From Competibacteraceae bacterium UBA2792 (GTDB lineage Bacteria; Pseudomonadota; Gammaproteobacteria; Competibacterales; Competibacteraceae), in contig DEHU01000215.1 in the NCBI GenBank assembly GCA_002352125.1, positions 1,070 to 6,782 on the forward strand: a stretch of 5,713 bases of DNA, given 5' to 3'. This document shows positions 1-5,259 of the stretch, in pieces. A program made the translations under genes and the position numbers. The notes under the pieces were generated by a model. That model had not been told where the DNA came from and searched no databases. It was given only the letters and a program-made list of their open reading frames with translations. The first letter of the stretch is position 1. Each line of letters begins with the position of its first letter.

Positions 1-486
1 TGCCTGCCGATTCTGGTGCAGATTCCGGTGTTCATCGCCCTGTATTGGGTGTTGGTGGAAAGCGTGCAATTGCGGCAAGCGCCGTTCATGTTGTGGATCA
101 ACGACATGGCGATCCCGGACCCGTACTACGTGCTACCGCTGATCATGGGCGTGACCATGTTCATCCAGCAAAAGCTGAGTCCGGCGCCGCCCGATCCGGT
201 GCAGGCTAAGGTGATGATGGCATTGCCGATCGTGTTCACGTTCATGTTCTTGTGGTTCCCCGCCGGTCTGGTGCTGTACTGGGTGGTGAACAACATGCTG
301 TCCATCGCTCAGCAGTGGGTCATCACCAAGCGGGTGGAGTCGGGGGCCGATTCGGGCAAGGGCAACGCCGACAAGGGCGGCAGTAAGGTCGCCACGCTGG
401 TCGGCAAGCAAGTCGGCAAGCTGGTCGATTTAGCCAAGAAATCGCTGGCTGAGCAAATGGCGCCGAACAAGCGCAAGAGGAAGTAG
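1..486 (+). CDS. yidC: YidC membrane protein insertase, C-terminal part (5' end outside window)
   Basis: YidC inserts and folds inner-membrane proteins, alone or with SecYEG. Reading frame 1 is open from the first base, so the gene enters from the left; the GTG at position 16 is internal. The 161 visible residues begin [18 protein letters not shown], the well-conserved 'LPxLxQxPxFxALY' segment of the YidC/Oxa1 core. They continue with the [12 protein letters not shown] membrane segment, the linker [15 protein letters not shown], and the last two membrane segments with the motif [20 protein letters not shown]. After the final membrane helix comes a polar tail of about 50 residues, Gly/Lys-rich then basic, ending NKRKRK; basic YidC tails are known to contact ribosomes. 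The tail is longer than in E. coli YidC. In many gammaproteobacteria mnmE follows; here the next gene is hsdM. Family assignment is firm. Confidence 0.97.
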   Translation, partial: CLPILVQIPVFIALYWVLVESVQLRQAPFMLWINDMAIPDPYYVLPLIMGVTMFIQQKLSPAPPDPVQAKVMMALPIVFTFMFLWFPAGLVLYWVVNNMLSIAQQWVITKRVESGADSGKGNADKGGSKVATLVGKQVGKLVDLAKKSLAEQMAPNKRKRK

Positions 487-617
487 CCAGCAGCCTCCGT
501 TCCGGCAGGGACGCCGGAACCCGGTCAGCGTGGCAGCTTGCCGGGCCTGCTGGCCGGGGCCGTCACGAATAAGCCGATAATCTGTCCGGCCCGCACATCG
601 CGGGGACGCCGCCGACC
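487..617. other. Intergenic region between yidC and the type I RM operon
   Basis: This 131-nt stretch has no convincing gene. It carries the hairpin at 499-520 and a second GC-rich imperfect hairpin at about 541-556 (ccgggcc / ggccgg). It must contain the hsdM promoter if the operon has its own. The best -10-like hexamer is GATAAT at 576-581, but no -35-like hexamer sits 16-18 nt upstream; TTGCCG at 538-543 is about 32 nt away. A weak Shine-Dalgarno-like ggggac at 602-607 lies about 10 nt before the hsdM ATG. The left boundary of the presumed RM insertion should fall here, but I see no clear attachment site or direct repeat. Confidence 0.5.
499..520 (+). terminator. GC-rich hairpin after yidC, possible terminator
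   Basis: A perfect 8-bp inverted repeat (gttccggc / gccggaac) with a 6-nt loop begins 12 nt after the yidC stop codon. No T-run follows it, so it is not a canonical intrinsic terminator. It may protect the 3' end of the mRNA or be a weak or Rho-assisted stop. Its position at the gene end supports a role; the missing U-tract limits confidence. Confidence 0.35.
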
Positions 618-2234
618 ATGCATTGGATCGCTCCCTCCGAAAAAGACGCCGCCGCTACCACGCTCGAAAAGCGCCTGTGGGATGCCGCCGACCAGTTCCG
701 CGCCAATTCCGGCCTCAAGGCGCAGGAATACTCCGGTCCCATCCTGGGCCTCATTTTCCTGCGCTTTGCCGAAGTGCGCTTTGCTGCCCAACGCGCCAAA
801 CTCGAAGCCGCTGGCGCCAGCTCGCGGCGCGGCAGCCGGGTCGATGAGCCTGCTGCCTACCACGCCGCAGGCGTTCTCTACCTTAGCCCTGAGGCGCGTT
901 TTGAGACTCTGCTTGCGTTGCCCGAGGCGGCCGACATCGGCGCGAAGGTCAACGCCGCGATGCGCGAGATCGAGAAACACAATCCTCAGCTTGCGGGCGT
1001 GTTGCCCAAGACTTACAACCTCTTCACCAGCACCTTGCTCAAGGAGTTGCTGAAAAAGGTTTCCGAAATTCCGGCCACGGTCGATTACGACGCCTTCGGC
1101 CGTATCTATGAATATTTTCTTGGTGAGTTCGCCCGCACCGAAGGCCAAAAAGGCGGCGAGTTCTACACGCCAAGCAGCATCGTCAAGCTGCTGACCGAGA
1201 TCATCGAACCTTTCCACGGCCGCATCCTCGACCCCGCCTGCGGTTCCGGCGGTCTGTTCGTGCAATCGGCGCGCTTCGTCGTTGGGCATCGGAAGAATCC
1301 CGCCGTCGAGCTGGCCATTCACGGTGTCGAGAAAACCGACGAAACCGGCCGCTTGTGTCGCCTCAACTTGGCTGTGCATGGTTTAGAGGGCGACATCCGC
1401 CACGGCGGCAACGTCAACAGTTACTACGACGACCCGCACCACGCTATCGGCCGGTTCGATTTCGTTCTCGCCAATCCGCCGTTCAACGTCAACGCGGTGG
1501 ACAAGGAACGGCTCAAGGATGTGGCTGGCCCCGGCCGCCGCTTTCCCTTCGGTCTGCCGCGTACCGACAACGCCAACTACTTGTGGATTCAGCTTTTCTA
1601 CTCGGCGCTGAACGCTACGGGCCGCGCCGGCTTCGTCATGGCGAATTCGGCTTCCGATGCCCGCGCCAGCGAGCAGGATTTGCGGCAGAGGCTCATCGAA
1701 ATGCGTGCCGTCGATGTCATGGTCGCCGTCGGCCCCAATATGTTCTACACGGTTACGCTGCCCTGTACGCTGTGGTTTCTCGACAAGGGCAAGGCCCGGA
1801 CGCCGCGCGCCGACACCGTGCTGTTCATCGACGCCCGCCATATCTACCGGCAGGTGGATCGTGCCCACCGCGATTGGACGCCCGCGCAAATCGGTTTTCT
1901 CGCTAACCTCGTGCGGCTTTATCGCGGCGAGGCGCTCGATCTGACGGTCGGCGGTGACGAGACGGCGGCCAAGCTCGTCGAAGTCTTTGGTGGAACGCCG
2001 ACGTATCGTGACGTACCCGGCCTGTGCAAAGCGGCGACTCTGGCCGAGATCAAAGCCCAAGGCTGGTCGCTCAACCCCGGTCGCTACGTCGGTGTCGCGC
2101 CGGGCGAGGAGGTGAGCGACGAGGATTTCAAGGAGCAGCTCGAAGCGCTAAACGAGGAACTGGAAACGCTGAACGCCCAGGCGCGGGAACTGGAGCAGAC
2201 CATTGCTGCGAATGTAGCGGCATTTCTCGGATAA
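618..2234 (+). CDS. hsdM: Type I restriction-modification system, methyltransferase subunit HsdM
   Basis: HsdM transfers a methyl group from S-adenosylmethionine to adenine N6 at the site chosen by HsdS; M2S is the methylase and the R subunits join it for restriction. The 538 residues have the expected order. The helical HsdM N-domain (about 12-150) includes [19 protein letters not shown] and [16 protein letters not shown]. Next come the GEFYTP motif at about 180-185, the SAM-binding motif [10 protein letters not shown] at 205-214, and the catalytic amino-methylase motif NPPFN at 286-290 (the NPPF form typical of N6-adenine enzymes). The C-terminus (about 497-538) is a Glu/Leu-rich likely coiled coil that should contact HsdS. 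The ATG at 618 is chosen because the conserved [11 protein letters not shown] segment begins soon after it, and the length fits the family. No frameshift or missing motif is seen. A diverged copy of its last 12 codons lies at about 2938-2979, before hsdS. Confidence 0.96.
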   Translation: MHWIAPSEKDAAATTLEKRLWDAADQFRANSGLKAQEYSGPILGLIFLRFAEVRFAAQRAKLEAAGASSRRGSRVDEPAAYHAAGVLYLSPEARFETLLALPEAADIGAKVNAAMREIEKHNPQLAGVLPKTYNLFTSTLLKELLKKVSEIPATVDYDAFGRIYEYFLGEFARTEGQKGGEFYTPSSIVKLLTEIIEPFHGRILDPACGSGGLFVQSARFVVGHRKNPAVELAIHGVEKTDETGRLCRLNLAVHGLEGDIRHGGNVNSYYDDPHHAIGRFDFVLANPPFNVNAVDKERLKDVAGPGRRFPFGLPRTDNANYLWIQLFYSALNATGRAGFVMANSASDARASEQDLRQRLIEMRAVDVMVAVGPNMFYTVTLPCTLWFLDKGKARTPRADTVLFIDARHIYRQVDRAHRDWTPAQIGFLANLVRLYRGEALDLTVGGDETAAKLVEVFGGTPTYRDVPGLCKAATLAEIKAQGWSLNPGRYVGVAPGEEVSDEDFKEQLEALNEELETLNAQARELEQTIAANVAAFLG

Positions 2235-2254
2235 CCTTCAGACGGAGCCTTGCC

Positions 2255-2704
2255 ATGCCGCAATCTCTTTCCAGGGTTCTCGTTCATCTGGTCTTTAGCA
2301 CTAAACACCGCGAACCCTTCATCGTGCCGGAGGTCCGCCCACGCCTGCACGCCTACATCGTCGGCATTCTGGACAACCTGAAATCCCCATCCCTGCAAAC
2401 CGGCGGTGTGGAAGACCATGTTCATATCCTGTGCGCTCTGGGGCGGACGATTTCCCAGGCTGATCTGGTGGAAGAAGTGAAAAAGAGTTCGTCGAAATGG
2501 ATGAAAGCCGAAGGAGGTGTGCCGGGCTTTTCCTGGCAGGCGGGTTACGGCGCGTTTTCCATTGGTGAATCCCAGGCCGATACGGTGATTCGATATATCC
2601 AGAACCAGGAAGAACACCACCGCAAGGGGACGTATCAGGAGGAATATCGGCGGTTTCTGGAGCGATACCGGGTGGCGTATGACGAACGGTATGTGTGGGA
2701 TTGA
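2255..2704 (+). CDS. tnpA: IS200-like Y1 transposase (HUH endonuclease, possible RAYT)
   Basis: This is a single-strand DNA transposase of the IS200/IS605 Y1 type. These enzymes cut at hairpin ends with one tyrosine; related domesticated proteins (RAYTs) act on REP palindromes. The 149 residues include the N-terminal SRVLVHLVFSTKHREPFI segment, the metal-binding HUH motif as EDHVHIL (H55, H57), and a C-terminal helix RYIQNQEEHH with the likely catalytic Tyr114 and Gln118 (YxxxQ spacing as in IS200-type enzymes). All key residues are present, so it looks intact. The ATG at 2255 is chosen over upstream in-frame starts because the conserved fold begins there and a cggag ribosome binding site sits 7 nt upstream. 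It starts 20 nt after the hsdM stop and ends in TGATG. No TnpB partner is visible. The palindromic element at 2731-2914 directly downstream is its probable DNA partner (inference). Confidence 0.9.
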   Translation: MPQSLSRVLVHLVFSTKHREPFIVPEVRPRLHAYIVGILDNLKSPSLQTGGVEDHVHILCALGRTISQADLVEEVKKSSSKWMKAEGGVPGFSWQAGYGAFSIGESQADTVIRYIQNQEEHHRKGTYQEEYRRFLERYRVAYDERYVWD

Positions 2705-2730
2705 TGCAAAACGATGAATCCGTAATTTGT

Positions 2731-2914
2731 GTTACGCCCCTTCAGGGCTGGGGTGGGGGTTGTGTGCCCAACGCACCCAGGGCGTTGCCCTGGGCTATTG
2801 AGGTTGAGCGCCGTTGGCGCGAGCCATTGCGCCAACGGCGCAACATTCACCAGCCCAGGGCAACGCCCTGGGTATGGTGCGCACGGATTTGGGGTAGTCC
2901 TGAAAGGGCGAAAC
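2731..2914. repeat. REP/BIME-like nested inverted-repeat element
   Basis: Three inverted repeats share nearly the same centre (about 2823-2824). The outer pair, 2731-2749 with 2896-2914, matches at 16 of 19 positions. The middle pair, 2775-2796 with 2852-2873, is perfect over 22 nt. The inner pair, 2808-2820 with 2829-2841, is perfect over 13 nt around an 8-nt loop. Each middle arm is also a small hairpin (cccagggc-gtt-gccctggg), and each inner arm likewise (gcgcc-gtt-ggcgc). The whole element could fold as one long imperfect hairpin or as several short ones. This matches the layout of REP palindromes paired head to head next to a RAYT-like transposase. Short open frames across it on both strands look like by-products of the palindromes. 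Copies elsewhere in the genome are expected but cannot be seen here. Confidence 0.88.
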
Positions 2915-2937
2915 CCCACGGCGGTGATGCCCCGATA

Positions 2938-2982
2938 AAACAAACCATCGTCGCCAATGTGGCGGGAATTCTGGGGGCGTGA
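2938..2982 (+). pseudogene. Second, diverged copy of the hsdM 3' end
   Basis: The frame ending at 2982 reads QTIVANVAGILGA and then stop; the intact hsdM ends [12 protein letters not shown] and stop. Nine of 12 aligned residues are identical, and 26 of 36 nucleotides match by hand count, with differences mostly in third codon positions. Similarity fades upstream of about 2938, where the repeat-associated DNA begins. The stop overlaps the hsdS start as TGATG, the usual kind of hsdM-hsdS junction. This stretch is best read as the original 3' end of an hsdM allele, left attached to hsdS when the tnpA/repeat segment came between them. The alternative, a chance match of a short coding tail, is unlikely given its exact position and frame. 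Confidence 0.75.
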
Positions 2983-4226
2983 TGGTAGACGCTTGGCCAT
3001 TCGTGCGACTGGGGGAGATATGCCAAGTCACGTCTAGCAAACGAATCTATGCGAAGGAGTTGGTCCCTTCGGGCGTTCCTTTTCTCAAGAGCACGGAAAT
3101 CATTGAGAAGGTGAACGGCCAAGACCATTCAAGCCTCCTATATATTTCGGAAAAACGCTATCAAGAGATTGTTAAACAGACAGGCGGTCTAGAAGCGGGA
3201 GATGTGCTTCTCACCTCTCGGGGAACACTGGGCATCCCCTACGTTGTGAGATCAGCCGATCGTTTTCACTTTGCAGACGGAAATTTGACTTGGTTCAGAT
3301 ACTTCTGCCAATTGGATAGTCGCTATCTGAGCTATTTCTTCATGTCTCCCTTAGGCAAGGCAGAACTGACAAAATGCGTCATTGGATCATCGCAAGCGGC
3401 ATACACCATTGCGGCCCTTAAGAAGATTGAGATCGCACTTCCTCCCCTCCCCACCCAGCGCCGCATCGCGGGCATCCTGTCGGCCTACGACGAACTCATC
3501 GAAAACAGCCAGCGGCGCATCAAGATTCTGGAGTCGATGGCCCGCGCGTTCTACCGCGAGTGGTTCGTTCGCTTCCGCTTCCCCGGCCACGAATCCGTTC
3601 CTCGCGTTGCGTCGCCACTCGGCGAGATTCCGCAGGGGTGGGAGGTGAAGAGGCTTGCGGACGTGGCGAAAGTAAACCACGCCCAAATCAATGCCCGCAG
3701 CGCGCCGGAAGAACTTCACTACATCGATATCTCATCCGTCAGCCCCGGCCAGATTGACAGCATCACAACCTACGCCTTTGCCGATGCTCCAGGTCGTGCG
3801 CGCCGCATCGTCCAGCACGGCGATGTGCTTTGGTCATGTGTTCGCCCGAATCGCCGATCACACGCGCAGGTGATGCACCCTGAGGCGAATACCATCGCTT
3901 CAACCGGCTTCGCAGTGCTGACCGCAACAAAGGTTCCATTCACTTTTCTCTACTTCGCGACGACCACAGACGATTTCGTTGCCTACCTTACGAACAACGC
4001 TACCGGCGCAGCCTACCCCGCTGTTACCGCGCCGACATTCGAAAAGGCTGATCTGCTCGTTCCTTCAGTTGCATTGCTAAGAAAGTTTGGTGACGCGACT
4101 ATCCCTATGGCAGAGGAGATTCATGCACTCCAACGCCAAATCCAAAACCTCCGCCGCACCCGCGACCTGTTGCTGCCGCGCCTCCTTTCCGGCCAGATCG
4201 ATGTGGAGGCGCTCGATCATGCCTGA
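2982..4226 (+). CDS. hsdS: Type I restriction-modification system, specificity subunit HsdS
   Basis: HsdS reads the bipartite DNA target and holds HsdM and HsdR in the complex. The 414 residues show the two-fold layout. Target-recognition domain 1 covers about 1-155 (WPFVRLGEICQV at the start, GSSQAAYTIAALKKIEIALP at the end). The central conserved helix is about 156-200 (PTQRRIAGILSAYDELIENS, then ARAFYREWFVRFRFPG). Domain 2 is about 212-360 (LGEIPQGWEVKRLADVAKV at its start). The second conserved helix is about 361-410 (LQRQIQNLRRTRDLLLPRLL, ending SGQIDVEAL). The ATG at 2982 is preferred over the GTG at 2979 because it forms a TGATG overlap with the upstream frame and the family consensus begins soon after. 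Domain 1 DNA is about 48% GC by hand count over 3061-3420, against about 57-67% in sampled lines of its neighbours, a sign of domain exchange. The recognition sequence cannot be predicted from sequence alone. Confidence 0.95.
   Translation: MVDAWPFVRLGEICQVTSSKRIYAKELVPSGVPFLKSTEIIEKVNGQDHSSLLYISEKRYQEIVKQTGGLEAGDVLLTSRGTLGIPYVVRSADRFHFADGNLTWFRYFCQLDSRYLSYFFMSPLGKAELTKCVIGSSQAAYTIAALKKIEIALPPLPTQRRIAGILSAYDELIENSQRRIKILESMARAFYREWFVRFRFPGHESVPRVASPLGEIPQGWEVKRLADVAKVNHAQINARSAPEELHYIDISSVSPGQIDSITTYAFADAPGRARRIVQHGDVLWSCVRPNRRSHAQVMHPEANTIASTGFAVLTATKVPFTFLYFATTTDDFVAYLTNNATGAAYPAVTAPTFEKADLLVPSVALLRKFGDATIPMAEEIHALQRQIQNLRRTRDLLLPRLLSGQIDVEALDHA
4205..4209 (+). promoter_or_regulatory. Shine-Dalgarno site fixing the DUF1016 gene start
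   Basis: GGAGG lies 9 nt before the ATG at 4219, inside the 3' end of hsdS. It supports the short form of the nuclease gene over the start at 4087, and suggests that translation starts independently there as well as by overlap with hsdS. Confidence 0.7.
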
Positions 4227-5259
4227 CATCGCCCCGCTGCCCGCCGATTACGCTGCTTGGCTTGCCGAGCTGAAGGCCCGCATCCACAATGCCCAGCAGC
4301 GGGCAGCACTGGCGGTCAACCGCGAGCTGGTGCTGCTCTACTGGCAGATCGGCCGCGACATTTTGGACCGGCAGGGCCGCGAAGGTTGGGGGGCGAAAGT
4401 GATCGAGCGGCTGGCGCAGGATTTGCGCAGCGCCTTTCCCGGCATGAAGGGATTTTCCCGCGCCAACCTGATGTACATGCGCGCCTTCGCCGAAGCGTGG
4501 CCGGATGCCGAAATTGTCCAACAGGCTGTTGGACAATTACCCTGGGGGCATAACTTGGTGTTGTTGACCAAACTCAAGACATCAGAGCGGCGTCTAGCCT
4601 ATGCTCAGCGAGCCATCGAACACGGCTGGTCGCGTAATGTGTTGAACATTCACATCGAGCGGCGCTTGCTGGAACGCGAAGGGAAGGCCATCACCAACTT
4701 TGACGCACGGTTGCCCAAACCCCACTCGGACTTGGCGCACGAATCGCTCAAAGACCCATACCTTTTCGACTTTCTGGGCGTCGGCGATGAAGCCGGTGAG
4801 CGCGCCATCGAGGACGCCATCGTCCACCACATCACCCGTTTCCTGCTCGAACTCGGCGCCGGCTTCGCCTTCGTCGGACGACAGGTTCACCTCGAAGTGG
4901 GCGGCGACGACTTCTTCATCGACCTGCTGTTCTATCACCTGAAGCTGCGCTGTTATGTGGTGATCGAACTCAAGGGAGGGGCCTTCAAGCCCGAGCATCT
5001 GGGCCAGCTCGGTTTCTACCTGACCGCCATCGATCGCGACATCAAGCTCGAGCAGGACAACCCGACGATCGGTCTGTTGCTCTGCAGGACGAAGAACAAG
5101 GTGGTGGCGGAGTACGCGCTCGGCGACAAGACACAGCCGATGGGCATCGCCGAGTACCGCTTGATCGAATCGCTGCCCGCCGACCTGCAGAGCAGCCTGC
5201 CCAGCATCGAGGCCATCGAGCAGGCCCTGGCCGACGAGGTGGGTGAGGAAGACGCATGA
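4219..5259 (+). CDS. DUF1016 / YhcG-type PD-(D/E)XK nuclease domain protein
   Basis: This is a YhcG-like protein of 346 residues. The N-terminal DUF1016 region (about 12-155) includes VNRELVLLYWQIGRDIL, GFSRANLMYMRAFAEAW and QLPWGHNLVLL. The C-terminal region (about 175-320) is a nuclease fold of the PD-(D/E)XK type. Its likely active-site residues are D235 in FFIDLLFYH and E250 and K252 in VVIELKGG, followed by GQLGFYL with Q263. All are present, so it may be active. The ATG at 4219 is chosen over an in-frame ATG at 4087 because GGAGG (4205-4209) lies 9 nt upstream and the family consensus starts after it; the upstream extension would lie inside hsdS. It overlaps hsdS by 8 nt and hsdR by 4 nt. 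Such genes are known neighbours of type I RM loci, but the exact role is unclear. It contains a perfect 27-nt palindrome at 4512-4538. Confidence 0.92.
   Translation: MPDIAPLPADYAAWLAELKARIHNAQQRAALAVNRELVLLYWQIGRDILDRQGREGWGAKVIERLAQDLRSAFPGMKGFSRANLMYMRAFAEAWPDAEIVQQAVGQLPWGHNLVLLTKLKTSERRLAYAQRAIEHGWSRNVLNIHIERRLLEREGKAITNFDARLPKPHSDLAHESLKDPYLFDFLGVGDEAGERAIEDAIVHHITRFLLELGAGFAFVGRQVHLEVGGDDFFIDLLFYHLKLRCYVVIELKGGAFKPEHLGQLGFYLTAIDRDIKLEQDNPTIGLLLCRTKNKVVAEYALGDKTQPMGIAEYRLIESLPADLQSSLPSIEAIEQALADEVGEEDA
4512..4538. repeat. Perfect 27-nt palindrome inside the DUF1016 gene
   Basis: The arms aattgtccaacag (4512-4524) and ctgttggacaatt (4526-4538) are exact reverse complements around a single central g. 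The stretch encodes about residues 98-107 (EIVQQAVGQL), just before the conserved PWGHN. It does not interrupt the frame. It could be a protein-binding site, an mRNA or cruciform hairpin, or a consequence of the codons used for a conserved peptide. Confidence 0.85.

Larger units (their letters stand above)
2704..2982 (+). other. Stop-free frame through the repeat, bridging tnpA and hsdS
   Basis: The ATG at 2704-2706 overlaps the transposase TGA (TGATG). The same frame stays open through the whole palindromic element, runs into the hsdM-tail-like codons, and stops at TGA 2980-2982, which overlaps the hsdS ATG (TGATG). It would encode 92 residues. The first part is low-complexity, Arg/Pro/Trp-rich, translated from the repeat; only the last 13 residues (QTIVANVAGILGA) resemble a real protein. 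No Shine-Dalgarno sequence specific to it is clear. I do not propose a functional product. The likelier meaning is a ribosome path that couples tnpA translation to hsdS. GC-rich palindromes often lack stops by chance, so this is tentative. Confidence 0.35.

Noticed and set aside
576..581. GATAAT as a sigma-70 promoter -10 for hsdM
   Set aside because: There is no acceptable -35 hexamer at 16-18 nt, so it is mentioned only within the intergenic entry and not called as a promoter.
525..1379. Long open frame on the minus strand (284 codons) opposite hsdM
   Set aside because: It lies antisense to an hsdM with all motifs intact, and its translation has no recognisable domain. Long antisense frames are common in GC-rich coding DNA.
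1383..2060. Minus-strand open frame of 225 codons opposite the hsdM C-terminal half
   Set aside because: Same reason: a shadow of hsdM with no family resemblance.
2024..2254. N-terminal extension of the transposase frame into hsdM
   Set aside because: The extension is an out-of-frame reading of hsdM. The ATG at 2255 has a good ribosome binding site, and the conserved fold starts there.
2775..2873. CRISPR-like repeats
   Set aside because: There are only two repeat arms, in inverted orientation, with no regular direct repeats or spacers and no cas genes.
2635..3128. Several minus-strand and one further plus-strand small open frames across the palindromic element
   Set aside because: Their peptides mirror each other because the DNA is palindromic and GC-rich. 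None resembles a known protein.
4087..4218. Upstream start for the DUF1016 gene inside hsdS
   Set aside because: It would add 44 residues read out of frame from conserved hsdS coding DNA. GGAGG before the ATG at 4219 supports the shorter form.
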